Part shown: positions 53,359 through 62,656 of the stretch, piece by piece
Layout of the letters: each line of letters starts with the position of its first letter
Numbering within the stretch: position 1 is the stretch's first letter
NCBI GenBank assembly: GCA_030693515.1
Contig: JAUYAK010000117.1
Span: forward strand, 56,438 to 120,437
Direction: 5' to 3'
DNA length: 64,000 nucleotides
DNA from: Opitutaceae bacterium
GTDB taxonomy: Bacteria; Verrucomicrobiota; Verrucomicrobiia; Opitutales; Opitutaceae
Translations under genes and position numbers: made by a program
The notes under the pieces: model-generated
What the model was told of the DNA's origin: nothing
Databases searched by the model: none
Seen by the model: only the letters and a program-made list of their open reading frames with translations

Positions 53359-55778
53359 GGTTTCAGGGTGAGCGTGTGCTGGGTTTTTCCGGGGAGAAAC
53401 GGCGTCGGCTCGCCGCGCAGCCACGCGTCGTGGCCCGCGCGGTAAAAAGGCGACAGCGGATGCGCGCTCTGGCCGCCAGGCATGTGAAAAATGCCTTCCT
53501 CCTCGCGGCCAGGCGAGACGACGATGCGCTCGCTGATGCCGTGGCCGGAGACCTGCGCGCGCGGCATGTCGGCATCACCGGCCAGCGGGTCGGCCGGGAG
53601 GTCGAGCCAGCGGCTCAGCCAGGGGTAGGCGCGCCCAAACGGATGCTTCATTTGCAGCCGGTTGACGCGGCCCCACGTGGCTTGCGCGAGCGGGCCGCCG
53701 GCTTTTTCGACGGCGGCGATGGTATCATCGACCGCGGCGGCGAGCAGGTCTTCCCACGTGGTGAACTGCGAATCGAGCAAGTGCGCGGGTTTCTCGCGGA
53801 GGATTTGCCAGCACGCGCCGTCGAGCTGGAGCGCGCGCCGCACGTTGAACTCGGGGTAGGCTTCGACGCACGACGCGAAGATCGGCGTGAACACCCGCGT
53901 GTGGACCGCCGAGCGAAACGCGCGCACGAGCCGGTAGCTCACGGCCTCGGGGCTCGCGCGGCCTTCCCATTTCTCAGCGGCGGCGCGGAGTTCGGCGCGG
54001 GACTTCTTCTGCGCGACGACGGCCGGCGTCAGCGTCTCCATCAGCAGCGCGTGCCATGGCTGGAGAAACAGCGCGCGATCATCGAGCTGCACGGCCAGCA
54101 GATCCTTCGGCATGGCTTTCGGGAGCGGGGCGAGGCCATCGCGGATCTGCGCGGCGCGCGGCGCGCGGTGGATTTCGCCGTCGCCGATCTTCGCGAGGCC
54201 CTCGCCGCCGACGTGGCGCTGGTTGCCGGACCAGATGCGGCCCGGCAGCGCGGAATCCTCGCCGCGGATCACCGGCACCTCCTCCGGCGGCAGCAGGCCC
54301 TCCCAGCGGCGATCGCCAAAGCTCCAGGGCACGGGCAGGCGGCCGTCATGGCCCACGCGCTTGGGCAGGCGGCCGGCGATGGTCCACGCGATCGCGCCGG
54401 CACGGTCGGCGATGACGATGTTCTGCGCCGGGATGCCGCAGCGCTGCGCCAGCCCGACGGCCTCGGCCGTGGTGCCCGCGTTTTCCAGATCGAGCAGACC
54501 GAGGTTGGTGGCCTCCGGTTCGTGCGCGATCCAGCGGAGCGCGAGCGGGCGCTGGCGGTAATCCTTGGCGTCAATGATCGGGCCCCAGATCGTGCGCCGG
54601 TATTCGGCTGTCACAGGCTCGGCGCCTTTCACGAGGATGGTCTCCTGGCGCGTCTCGATGGCCATGGACTCGGAGGCGCCAGGCACGGTGTAGAGCGAGG
54701 GCGCGATGCTGTTGGTCTCGACGACGACGAGGTCGCTCGCATCGACGTAGCCGCTGGTGAAGCCCCACGCGACGCGGCCGTTGCTGCCGGCGACCATGAC
54801 CGGCGCGCCGGGCAAGGTCACGCCCGCGAGCCTGCGGCCCCCAAACTGGAGCACGGCGCGATACCACGTGTTGGGCACGCCGTGGTCGAGGTGCATGTCA
54901 TTCGCGAGCAGCGCCGCCCCACTGGCCGTGTGCGCGCCGGCCAGGGCGAAGGCGTTGGAGCCCGTCACCGCCTCGGGATCGCGGGCGAAGAACGGAAAAG
55001 GATCCACCGTCGAAGCCGGGCCGGGACGCAACGAGACGGATTTCTTGCCGCGCAGATCCAGCAGCTTGGGGCCGGGGATGGGCGCGAGCGGCGCGGTCGA
55101 ACCGTCGAGCGCGGCATCCATGGGCGTGAGCATCGGGGCGAAGAAGGCGAGCGCGTCGTGCCCGAGCTGGTCGCGCAGGGTCATCAGGGTGAGTTCGTGG
55201 CCGATCTGTTTTTCCTGAAGCTCCATCGTCATCGCAAAGGCGACGAGAAACGTGTCCTCCGCGCGCCACGGTCGCGGCGTCGTGCGCAGCACGAGATGCT
55301 CGAACGGCGGGGCGCCGAGTGCGCCGAGGCCGGCGTTGACGCCCGCCGTGTAGGCGGTGAGCACGGCCCGGTGCTCCGGATCGAGGCGCGCGAGCACCTC
55401 CTGCGCGATGCGGCGGAAACCATGCTGGCGCGCCGCGCGATCGCGCGGGACGGCTTTCGCGCCGAAGACCTCGGCCAGTTCGCCGGCGGCGACGCGCCGG
55501 AGCAGGTCCATCTGGAAAAACCGATCCTGCGCGTGGAGCCAGCCTAGGGCGTGCGCGACATCGGCTCGCGTCTCCCCGCGGATCGTGGGGACGCCGAGGT
55601 CGTCGCGCTCGATCGTCACCGCGGCGCCGATCCCGGCGGTGGTCGCCGTGCCATCGAGCTGCGGCCGGCTCGCGCGGAGGCGGAGGTAAAACCATCCGGC
55701 CGCGATCACAGCCACGAGCAGCAGCACGCTCACGGCACTCGCGAGCAGACGGAGACGTTTGGCGACTTCGGAGTGCAT
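53355..55778 (-). CDS. Penicillin acylase-family N-terminal nucleophile hydrolase
   Basis: Membrane-anchored or periplasmic amidase of 807 residues with one N-terminal helix (LLASAVSVLLLVAVIAAGWF). Precursors are cut to expose the catalytic Ser, here in DPEAVTGSNAFALAGAHTASG near residue 271. The alpha region contains DDLGVPTIRGETRADVAHALGWLHAQDRFFQMDL. Family members hydrolyse penicillins, cephalosporins or acyl-homoserine lactones; the natural substrate is unknown. Quorum-quenching is possible but unproven. Confidence 0.9.
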   Translation of the reverse strand: MHSEVAKRLRLLASAVSVLLLVAVIAAGWFYLRLRASRPQLDGTATTAGIGAAVTIERDDLGVPTIRGETRADVAHALGWLHAQDRFFQMDLLRRVAAGELAEVFGAKAVPRDRAARQHGFRRIAQEVLARLDPEHRAVLTAYTAGVNAGLGALGAPPFEHLVLRTTPRPWRAEDTFLVAFAMTMELQEKQIGHELTLMTLRDQLGHDALAFFAPMLTPMDAALDGSTAPLAPIPGPKLLDLRGKKSVSLRPGPASTVDPFPFFARDPEAVTGSNAFALAGAHTASGAALLANDMHLDHGVPNTWYRAVLQFGGRRLAGVTLPGAPVMVAGSNGRVAWGFTSGYVDASDLVVVETNSIAPSLYTVPGASESMAIETRQETILVKGAEPVTAEYRRTIWGPIIDAKDYRQRPLALRWIAHEPEATNLGLLDLENAGTTAEAVGLAQRCGIPAQNIVIADRAGAIAWTIAGRLPKRVGHDGRLPVPWSFGDRRWEGLLPPEEVPVIRGEDSALPGRIWSGNQRHVGGEGLAKIGDGEIHRAPRAAQIRDGLAPLPKAMPKDLLAVQLDDRALFLQPWHALLMETLTPAVVAQKKSRAELRAAAEKWEGRASPEAVSYRLVRAFRSAVHTRVFTPIFASCVEAYPEFNVRRALQLDGACWQILREKPAHLLDSQFTTWEDLLAAAVDDTIAAVEKAGGPLAQATWGRVNRLQMKHPFGRAYPWLSRWLDLPADPLAGDADMPRAQVSGHGISERIVVSPGREEEGIFHMPGGQSAHPLSPFYRAGHDAWLRGEPTPFLPGKTQHTLTLKP

Positions 55779-55811
55779 GGGGAAGCGTAGCGGTGGCGGA
55801 CGGCGGTTTGC

Positions 55812-56264
55812 TTACGCCTCCCACCGGCGCGCGGCGACAGGGTCGCGCCCCTCGTCGAAGTCGAGGTAGTCGAACATCGTCATAATCGGCGCCCCGTGCA
55901 GCGCGCTCTCGGCGATTCGTTTGACGAGGATCTCGGCGGCGGGATCGCGCCAGCCGCGCTTCATCATGAAACCGTTCCAGATTTCGCAATCCTCGTCGCT
56001 CCGGGCTCCGCCGCGCGCCTCGACCCAGGCGAGGACGCTGGTGTCGTCCGGCATGGGCGTGGAGAGGACGCAGGTCTTGAGTTCGTCGTAGGAGACGCGA
56101 AGGAAATTGCAGCAGCGGCCGTCGAACGCCTTGCCCAGATTGGTGTGGTAGTCGGCAGGCAAGGCACCCCGCGCGTAGAGGCGGATCTTGTCGAGCATGC
56201 GGCCGAAATACATCAGGCGACCGACTTTGTCGTAAGGTGAACGCAGGCCGGGGACGGAAGGCAT
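55812..56264 (-). CDS. DUF5069 domain protein
   Basis: A 150-residue cytosolic protein. It matches the DUF5069 pattern: GLRSPYDKVGRLMYFGRMLDKIRLYARGALP near the N-terminus and CCNFLRVSYDELK, with WNGFMMKRGWRDPA and FDYLDFDEGRDP at the end. The function is unknown. Start 56264 is chosen as the conserved N-terminus; upstream codons look non-coding. It is divergent from a PfkB kinase, with about 120 bp between them. Confidence 0.82.
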   Translation of the reverse strand: MPSVPGLRSPYDKVGRLMYFGRMLDKIRLYARGALPADYHTNLGKAFDGRCCNFLRVSYDELKTCVLSTPMPDDTSVLAWVEARGGARSDEDCEIWNGFMMKRGWRDPAAEILVKRIAESALHGAPIMTMFDYLDFDEGRDPVAARRWEA

Positions 56265-56386
56265 GGGTGCAACGTGAAGGGAAATGAGGGAAAACCGGAA
56301 ACAAAATATCCGGCGCATCCTCGGTCTGGCACGGCAGCAGAATAATTCTGGCGGTCGCCGACCATTCGGCTACTGCCATCCCCTCC

Positions 56387-57475
56387 ATGAACTACGGCCT
56401 GAACCTCCGTCCCGCTGCCCCCGCCGCGCTCGATTTCGTGTCGCTCGGCGCGCTCATCAATCGCCTCGATCCCGGCGTGATTCCCTTCCGCAAGGCGACG
56501 TCCTGCGAAATCCACGTGAGCGGGGGCGAGTTCAACGTCGCCGCCAACCTCGCGGATTGCTTCCGGCTCCGCACCGGCGTGGCGACGGCGATGGTGGACT
56601 ATCCCGTGGGCGAGCTGATCGCGGAGCGGGTGCGCGCGATGGGCGTCACGCCCTTCTACAAACGCTTCAAGCACGACGGTGTGCACGGGCCCAACATGGC
56701 GACGGTTTACAGCGACCGCGGGCACGGTGTGCGCGCCCCGGTGGTGTTCTACAACCGCAGCAACGAGGCGGCGGCGCAGCTCAAGCCGGGCGACTTCAAC
56801 TGGCAGGAGATCTTTGCGGGTGGCGTGCGCTGGTTCCACAGCGGCGGGATCTTCGCGGCGCTCTCGCCGACGACGGCCGAGCTGATCGTCGAGGCCATGC
56901 AGGCAGCCAAGGCGGCGGGCGCGGTGACGTCCTTCGATCTCAACTATCGCGCGAAGCTCTGGAACATCGCAGGCGGCCACGAGCGCGCCGTCGCCGTGCT
57001 CGATCGCATCATCCGCCACGTCGATGTGCTGGTGGGCAACGAGGAGGATCTCCAGCTCGGCCTCGGCATCCCCGGGCCGGAGGTCGCGGCGAAGTCGAAA
57101 TTGGATCCGAGCGCGTTCTTCAGCATGATGGGCAACGTCACGCGGAAGCACCCGCACATCAAAATCGTGGCGACGACGCTGCGTGAGGTCCACTCGACCA
57201 ACCGCCACTCTTGGGGCGCGGTGGCGTGGATCGACGGCCGGACCTATGTCTCACCCACGTGCGAACTCGACGTGGTGGATCGCGTGGGCGGCGGCGACGG
57301 CTACGCGGCGGGCTTTTTCTCCGGCTTGCTCGCCGGCGAATCGCCGCAGGACGCCGTCAACCTCGGCTGGGCGCACGGCGCGCTGCTCACGACCTTCCCC
57401 GGCGACACCACGATGGCGACCGTCGAGCAGGTGCGGGCGTTGGCGCAAGGCGGCTCCGCGCGCATCCAGCGCTGA
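56387..57475 (+). CDS. kdgK: KdgK-like PfkB sugar kinase
   Basis: A 362-residue carbohydrate kinase similar to 2-dehydro-3-deoxygluconokinase. Motifs: FVSLGALINRLDPG at the N-terminus, SGGEFNVAANLADCF near residue 45, SFDLNYRAKLW, VLVGNEEDLQLGLG, and the C-terminal signature VDRVGGGDGYAAGFFSGLL in place of the usual GAGD form, still with the catalytic Asp. The ATG lies 8 codons before the first motif. No kdpg aldolase is nearby, so the pathway role is inferred. Confidence 0.82.
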   Translation: MNYGLNLRPAAPAALDFVSLGALINRLDPGVIPFRKATSCEIHVSGGEFNVAANLADCFRLRTGVATAMVDYPVGELIAERVRAMGVTPFYKRFKHDGVHGPNMATVYSDRGHGVRAPVVFYNRSNEAAAQLKPGDFNWQEIFAGGVRWFHSGGIFAALSPTTAELIVEAMQAAKAAGAVTSFDLNYRAKLWNIAGGHERAVAVLDRIIRHVDVLVGNEEDLQLGLGIPGPEVAAKSKLDPSAFFSMMGNVTRKHPHIKIVATTLREVHSTNRHSWGAVAWIDGRTYVSPTCELDVVDRVGGGDGYAAGFFSGLLAGESPQDAVNLGWAHGALLTTFPGDTTMATVEQVRALAQGGSARIQR

Positions 57476-57489
57476 GGCTGGCGGCGCTT

Positions 57490-57786
57490 TCAACGTTTGG
57501 GCCACGCCCGCGTGCGCGCGAAGTAGATCCAGGTCGCGAGCACGCCGAGCAGCCAAGTCGGGAAATTGACCCAGAGCTGATGAAACGGCGTCGCGTAGTT
57601 TTCGCACGCCCAGATCACGAGGACATGCTTCACGGCGATCAGAACCCAGCAGATGAGGATAAAACGCAGGGTCCGCGGGTCGCGCCGCATCGTGCCGTCG
57701 TGGATGCGCACTTCCTCCACGAACAGGTTGTGCTCGTTTTCCGGCCGTGGCCGGCCCGCGATCAGGCGGATGAGGGTGGCGAACAT
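57490..57786 (-). CDS. Small membrane protein, unknown
   Basis: A 98-residue protein with two hydrophobic segments, FILICWVLIAVKHVLVIWAC near residues 41-60 and LWVNFPTWLLGVLATWIYF near residues 71-89, and an N-terminal charged region (ENEHNLFVEEVRIHDGTM). The family is not recognised. It converges on the KdgK-like gene. Coding is supported by composition and membrane topology only. Confidence 0.5.
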   Translation of the reverse strand: MFATLIRLIAGRPRPENEHNLFVEEVRIHDGTMRRDPRTLRFILICWVLIAVKHVLVIWACENYATPFHQLWVNFPTWLLGVLATWIYFARTRAWPKR

Positions 57787-57955
57787 GGCGCAGGCTGCAC
57801 CATGGGGCGCGCGCAACGAAATGCAAAAAGATGCTGTAGCGGATCACTTTTCCCCTTTGGATCAGCGGGTGGCAGGAATAGGCTTCAACGCAGAGCCTAC
57901 CAGTCCTGGCACAGGTTGGTCCAATACCCCTCAAACTCCCTAGAAAGGATTGTCC

Positions 57956-59623
57956 ATGCATGCGATCACAGTTCGTTGGTTCCTCGGGCTGGCGCTCATC
58001 GCGGCGCCGGCCAGTTTCGTTTCCGGAGCGGATCAGGCTCCGATGGCGCGGGAACTCCCGCTGCTCGATGGCCTTGGCGCCCACACGCGGCCGATCGCGA
58101 CCAAGTCGCGGCGCGCCCAGCTCTACTTCGATCAGGGTTTTAAGCTGCTCTTCGGCTTCAGCCACGGCGCGGCGATCCGGTCGTTCCAGGAGGCGGCGCG
58201 CCTCGATCCGGAATGCGCGATGGCGCACTGGGGCGTCGCACTCGCCTGCGGCCCGCACATCAACTTCCCGATGGTGCCGCCGCCACTGGCCGAGCAAGCT
58301 TGGGCCGCGCTGAAGCTCGCGCAGCGCCACGTCGCGACCGCCAAGCCCGCCGATCGCGCGCTCATCGAGGCCCTGGCCAAACGTTACGCCCTGCCCCAGC
58401 CCGAGGACCGCGGCCCGCTGGATCGCGCCTATGCCGAGGCCATGCGCGCGGTGTGGCAGGCGCACCCCAAGGACGCCGACATCGGCGCGCTGTATGCGGA
58501 GGCCATGATGGATTTGCGTCCCTGGGACCAGTGGACCCCCGAGGGCGAGGCGCAACCCGGCACGGCGGAAATCATCGCGACGCTCGACGCCACGATCGCG
58601 CTAAACCCGCAGCATCCGCTGGCCAACCATCTCTACATCCATGCGGTCGAGGCCTCGCCCCATCCGGAGCGGGCGATTCCCGCGGCCGACCGCCTGCGGG
58701 ATTTGCAGCCGGGCCTGGCGCACAATGTCCACATGCCCTCGCACATCGACATCCGCGTGGGCCGCTGGCACGAGGCCATCACCGCCAACCTCAAGGCCGT
58801 CGAGGCCGATCGCCGCCACCGTGCGATCGTGGGGCCGCCGCAGGACATGCTCGTGGTCTATGCCGCGCACAACCAGCACATGCTGGCCTACGCCGCCATG
58901 ATGACCGGGCAGCGTGAGCTCGCGCTGAAGCACATCCGCGCCATGGTGACGGAGGCGCCGGCGGAGTTTGTGAAAGAAAACGCGCCCATGATCGAAGGCA
59001 TGGTGGGAATGCCGTATGAAGTGATGATCCGCTTCGGGCTGTGGGACCAGATCCTGGCGGAGCCCGATCACCCGGACTACATGCCGTTCACCCGGGCATT
59101 GCGTCTGGCGGCGCGCGGAGTGGCGCTGGCCGCGAAGGGCGATGCCAAGGCGGCACGCGCCGAGCAGGCGGCCTACCTCGAGGCGGCGAAACGCGTGCCC
59201 GCCGAGGAGACACTCGGCAACAACACGGCGCAGGGAATTCTCGCGGTCGCCACGCCCATGCTCGAAGGTGAAATTCTCGTGCGCGAGGGAAAGATCGACG
59301 CGGCCGTGGCCAGGCTGCGCGAGGCGGTGAAAGCGGAAGACGCGCTCAAATACGACGAGCCGCCCGGCTGGATTCTGCCCGTGCGTCACGCGCTCGGTGC
59401 GACGCTGCTGAACACCGGTCGCTTCGGCGCGGCCGAGGAGGTGTATCGCGAGGATTTGAAACGCCTGCCGAACAACGGCTGGTCGCTCTATGGCCTCGCG
59501 CGCAGCCTGAGGTTGCAGAACAAGCCAGCCGAGGCCGCCCAGGTTGAAGTCCAGTTCAAGCAGGCTTGGGCGAAGGCAGACACCCAAATCACATCGTCCT
59601 GCCTGTGCCAGCCCGGCGCCTGA
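57956..59623 (+). CDS. Exported TPR-repeat protein
   Basis: A 555-residue exported protein (signal MHAITVRWFLGLALIAAPASFVSG). Several tetratricopeptide-like units recur, for example FDQGFKLLFGFSHGAAIRSFQEAARLDPECAMAHWGVAL (given in part), LARSLRLQNKPAEAAQVE. The C-terminus ITSSCLCQPGA places a Cys-Leu-Cys motif at the very end, as seen in a widespread TPR family. Start 57956 is chosen because an AGAAAGG-type RBS ends 7 bases upstream; a TTG two codons earlier is possible. It sits just upstream of the molybdoenzyme gene. Confidence 0.8.
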   Translation: MHAITVRWFLGLALIAAPASFVSGADQAPMARELPLLDGLGAHTRPIATKSRRAQLYFDQGFKLLFGFSHGAAIRSFQEAARLDPECAMAHWGVALACGPHINFPMVPPPLAEQAWAALKLAQRHVATAKPADRALIEALAKRYALPQPEDRGPLDRAYAEAMRAVWQAHPKDADIGALYAEAMMDLRPWDQWTPEGEAQPGTAEIIATLDATIALNPQHPLANHLYIHAVEASPHPERAIPAADRLRDLQPGLAHNVHMPSHIDIRVGRWHEAITANLKAVEADRRHRAIVGPPQDMLVVYAAHNQHMLAYAAMMTGQRELALKHIRAMVTEAPAEFVKENAPMIEGMVGMPYEVMIRFGLWDQILAEPDHPDYMPFTRALRLAARGVALAAKGDAKAARAEQAAYLEAAKRVPAEETLGNNTAQGILAVATPMLEGEILVREGKIDAAVARLREAVKAEDALKYDEPPGWILPVRHALGATLLNTGRFGAAEEVYREDLKRLPNNGWSLYGLARSLRLQNKPAEAAQVEVQFKQAWAKADTQITSSCLCQPGA

Positions 59624-59680
59624 GCACCGGGCGGCGAAGGCGGCATTGAACAACGCGCCGCCCTTGCCACGCTCCGGCCC

Positions 59681-62014
59681 ATGGCCCCGAATCCCCACCC
59701 TGCCGCCCAACCTCCGCCCGAGTCGCAACCGGCGCGGCTCGGCCCGTCGAGCACAGCGGCGGCCGGGCTGAAGGCCGTCGGCGTGACGGCCCGGCTTGTC
59801 GGCGAAATGGGCCTGGCGCGCGGGGTGCGCGCATTGCTCGCGGTGAACCAGGCCGACGGGTTCGACTGCCAGTCCTGCGCGTGGCCGAGCCCGGATGGCG
59901 ACCGGCACATGTTCGAGTTCTGCGAAAACGGGGCCAAGGCGGTCGCCGACGAGGCGACGCCGAAGCGGATCGGGCGTGAGTTTTTCTCCGCCCATTCCGT
60001 CGCCGAGCTCGCGGCGCATAGCGACCATTGGCTCAACGCCCAGGGCCGGCTTGCGGAGCCGATGGTGCTGCGGCCCGGCGCCACGCATTATGCGCCGATG
60101 GCGTGGGAGGAGGCGTTTGCCCTGATCGCCGCGGAGCTGCGGGCATTGCCGACGCCGGATGCGGCGGCGTTCTACACTTCGGGCCGCACCAGCAACGAAG
60201 CGGCGTTTCTCTGGCAGCTCCTGGCGCGGCAGTTCGGAACCAACAATCTCCCCGACTGCTCCAACATGTGCCACGAATCGAGCGGCGTCGCCCTCGGCGA
60301 GAGCATCGGCATCGGCAAAGGCACGGTCACGCTCGAGGATTTCGAGCACGCGGGGGCCATCTTCGTGATTGGGCAAAATCCGGGCACCAATCATCCCCGG
60401 ATGCTGGCCGCACTGGCATCGGCGAAGGCGCGCGGTGCGAAGATCGTCTCGATCAACCCGCTGCCCGAAATCGGCACGGAGCGGTTCAAGAACCCGCAGG
60501 ATTTTCTGCATCCGCTGAAGGCGTTGGCCACGCTCGCGGGCGAAGGCGCGCGGCTCTCCGATCTTTGGCTGCAGCCACGCATCGCGGGCGATCTCGCGGT
60601 GTTCAAAGGCCTGATGAAGGCGATGCTGGAAGCCGACTCAGCCCGCGACGGCGGCGTGCTCGATCGCGCATTCATTGCGGCGCACACGGCCGGTTTCGAA
60701 GCGCTCGCCGCCGACCTCGGACGGACAACGTGGGACGAGATCACCGCGGCCGGCGGAGTCGACCGCGAGGCGATCCTCGCAGCGGCGGAGATTGCAATGC
60801 AATCGAAGGCCACGATCTGCTGCTGGGCGATGGGCCTGACCCAGCAGCCTGAAGCGGTGGCGACGATCCAGCAGGTCGTGAACTTCCTCCTGCTGCGCGG
60901 CGACATCGGACGGCGCGGGGCCGGCGTGTGCCCGGTGCGCGGCCACTCGAATGTGCAGGGCGATCGCACGATGGGGATCTGCGAAAAGATGCCTGAGGCC
61001 TGGCTGGCGCGGCTCGACGCGGAGTTCGGCTTCGTCTCACCGCGCGCGCACGGGCACGACACGGTGGGGACGATTCGCGCGATGCACGAAGGCCGCGTGG
61101 GCGTGCTGATCGCAATGGGTGGAAATTTCCTCTCGGCTACGCCCGACACGGAGTTCACCGCCGCGGCGCTGCGGCGCTGCGCGCTCACCGCGCACATCTC
61201 CACCAAGCTCAACCGATCCCACCTCGTCACCGCCCGCACCGCGCTCATATTGCCGTGTCTCGGCCGCAGCGAGCGCGACGCGCAGGCGGGCGGCGAACAG
61301 TTTGTGACGACCGAGGACTCGATGGGCATCATCAACGCCTCGCGCGGCAAGCTCGCGCCCGCCTCGCCGCACCTGCGGAGCGAGGTGGCGATTGTGTGCG
61401 GGATCGCGCGCGCGGTGTTTGAAGTAGGGCGGGTCTCTGACCCGCCCTCAAATGAGATCGTCACGAAAGGACAGGTCAAAGACCTGCCTTACTGGGAGGA
61501 CTTCACTGCCAACTACGACCTCATCCGCGACCGGATCGCGCGCGTGGTCCCGGGCTTCGAAGACTACAATCGCCGCGTGCGCACGGGGGCGTTTTACCTA
61601 TCCAATGCGCCACGTGATCGCCGCGAATGGCGCACGGCCACGGGGCGCGCGAACTTCGTCGTCGCACCGATTCCCCATCACGCGGTGGCCGCGGGCGAGT
61701 TCGTGATGATGACGATCCGCACGCACGATCAGTTCAACACGACCATCTATGGGCTCGACGACCGCTACCGCGGCGTCTTCGGCGGGCGGCGCGTGGTGTT
61801 CATGCACCCGGACGACATTGGCGCGCTCGGGCTCATGCAGGGGCAGCCCGTCGACCTGACCAACCGCCACGGCGGCGGCAAGCGCGTGGCGCGCGGCTGC
61901 GTGGCGACGTATTTCCCGGAGGCGAATGTGCTCGTGCCCATCGGCAGCACCGCGGCCCGGAGCAATACGCCGACGAGCAAATATGTGGTCGTCACGATCG
62001 CGGCGGCCGCCTGA
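59681..62014 (+). CDS. YdeP/FdhF-like molybdopterin oxidoreductase
   Basis: A 777-residue molybdopterin-dependent oxidoreductase of the YdeP group, cytosolic. N-terminal GFDCQSCAWPSPDGDRHMFEFCENGAKAVADEA is diagnostic of this group, followed by FYTSGRTSNEAAFLWQLLARQFGTNNLPDCSNMCHES, GVCPVRGHSNVQGDRTMGI and MTIRTHDQFNTTIYG. The natural substrate is unknown; YdeP is linked to acid resistance in E. coli. A 68-base palindromic repeat is inserted in frame at 61424-61491, adding VGRVSDPPSNEIVTKGQVKD and a few more residues without a stop. It follows the TPR gene on the same strand. Confidence 0.88.
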   Translation: MAPNPHPAAQPPPESQPARLGPSSTAAAGLKAVGVTARLVGEMGLARGVRALLAVNQADGFDCQSCAWPSPDGDRHMFEFCENGAKAVADEATPKRIGREFFSAHSVAELAAHSDHWLNAQGRLAEPMVLRPGATHYAPMAWEEAFALIAAELRALPTPDAAAFYTSGRTSNEAAFLWQLLARQFGTNNLPDCSNMCHESSGVALGESIGIGKGTVTLEDFEHAGAIFVIGQNPGTNHPRMLAALASAKARGAKIVSINPLPEIGTERFKNPQDFLHPLKALATLAGEGARLSDLWLQPRIAGDLAVFKGLMKAMLEADSARDGGVLDRAFIAAHTAGFEALAADLGRTTWDEITAAGGVDREAILAAAEIAMQSKATICCWAMGLTQQPEAVATIQQVVNFLLLRGDIGRRGAGVCPVRGHSNVQGDRTMGICEKMPEAWLARLDAEFGFVSPRAHGHDTVGTIRAMHEGRVGVLIAMGGNFLSATPDTEFTAAALRRCALTAHISTKLNRSHLVTARTALILPCLGRSERDAQAGGEQFVTTEDSMGIINASRGKLAPASPHLRSEVAIVCGIARAVFEVGRVSDPPSNEIVTKGQVKDLPYWEDFTANYDLIRDRIARVVPGFEDYNRRVRTGAFYLSNAPRDRREWRTATGRANFVVAPIPHHAVAAGEFVMMTIRTHDQFNTTIYGLDDRYRGVFGGRRVVFMHPDDIGALGLMQGQPVDLTNRHGGGKRVARGCVATYFPEANVLVPIGSTAARSNTPTSKYVVVTIAAAA
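61424..61491. repeat. Paired-hairpin repeat inside the molybdoenzyme gene
   Basis: A diverged copy of the repeat at 8082-8152. The left hairpin AGGGCGGGTC-TCT-GACCCGCCCT lies at 61426-61448. The right one (61467-61490) pairs AAGG and CAGGTC with GACCTG and CCTT around a one-base A bulge. It starts at a codon boundary and stays open, encoding about 23 residues that look unlike the surrounding protein. Confidence 0.85.
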
Positions 62015-62065
62015 AGCACCCGTTTCGCACGCTGGCCAGGGAACAATTTTGTGCTACATTACGTC

Positions 62066-62602
62066 ATGACAACCACCATGAAAACCTCGCATCTCCTCTT
62101 GGTCGGATTTCTCGCCGCGGGCCCTGCGCTCGCGTTGCAACCGCCGGGCGCCCGCACGGTGGCACGCGCCGAGGTGGTGTTCTTCGAACCGGAAAAATTC
62201 ACCGATGTGCGCGACAACCAGATGGGCGACTACAAGCGCACTACCTACCTCGATCAGATCCGCGACCACCTGCTTGAGCAGGCCAAATACTTCGTGCCCG
62301 ACGGCCACAAGCTGACGGTGACGTTCAACGACATCGACATGGCCGGCGACTTCGAGCCGTGGCGCGGCCCGACGTGGGATGGCATTCGCGTGGTGAAAGA
62401 CATCTACGTGCCGAGCATCAAACTTACCTTCCGCCTGACCGACGCCGACGGCAAAGTCGTCAAGGAAGGCACCCGCGAGCTGCGCGACCTCGCATTCATG
62501 ATGAAGATCACGATGGGATTCCGCGACGACCCGGTGCGCCACGAAAAGGCGCTGCTCGACGACTGGCTGCGCGCCGATTTCCCGCGCGTCCGGAAAAACT
62601 GA
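62066..62602 (+). CDS. DUF3016-family exported protein
   Basis: A 178-residue exported protein (signal MKTSHLLLVGFLAAGPALA when read from 62078). The DUF3016 pattern is visible: VVFFEPEKFTDVRDNQMGDY, LTVTFNDIDMAGDFEPWRG and DIYVPSIKLTFRLTDADGK. No function is known. Two ATG codons, 62066 and 62078, are possible starts; 62078 gives a cleaner signal peptide. It ends 8 bases before a strong terminator. Confidence 0.82.
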   Translation: MTTTMKTSHLLLVGFLAAGPALALQPPGARTVARAEVVFFEPEKFTDVRDNQMGDYKRTTYLDQIRDHLLEQAKYFVPDGHKLTVTFNDIDMAGDFEPWRGPTWDGIRVVKDIYVPSIKLTFRLTDADGKVVKEGTRELRDLAFMMKITMGFRDDPVRHEKALLDDWLRADFPRVRKN

Positions 62603-62610
62603 GCCGACCA

Positions 62611-62645
62611 CCGGCGGCGGATTGACTTCGCCGCCGGCGGTTTTT
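62611..62645 (+). terminator. Rho-independent terminator after the DUF3016 gene
   Basis: A 9-bp stem CCGGCGGCG (62611-62619) with CGCCGCCGG (62629-62637) around a 9-base loop, then CGG and five T bases (62641-62645). This is a textbook terminator on the plus strand. Confidence 0.85.
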
Positions 62646-62656
62646 CCTTCGCGGCA

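Noticed and set aside
53376..55547. A long plus-strand frame antisense to penicillin acylase.
   Set aside because: Acylase motifs define the minus strand as coding; the antisense frame is repetitive in Arg, Gly and His.
58601..60511. A long minus-strand frame across the TPR and molybdoenzyme genes.
   Set aside because: It covers two genes with clear families on the plus strand and has no recognisable motif.
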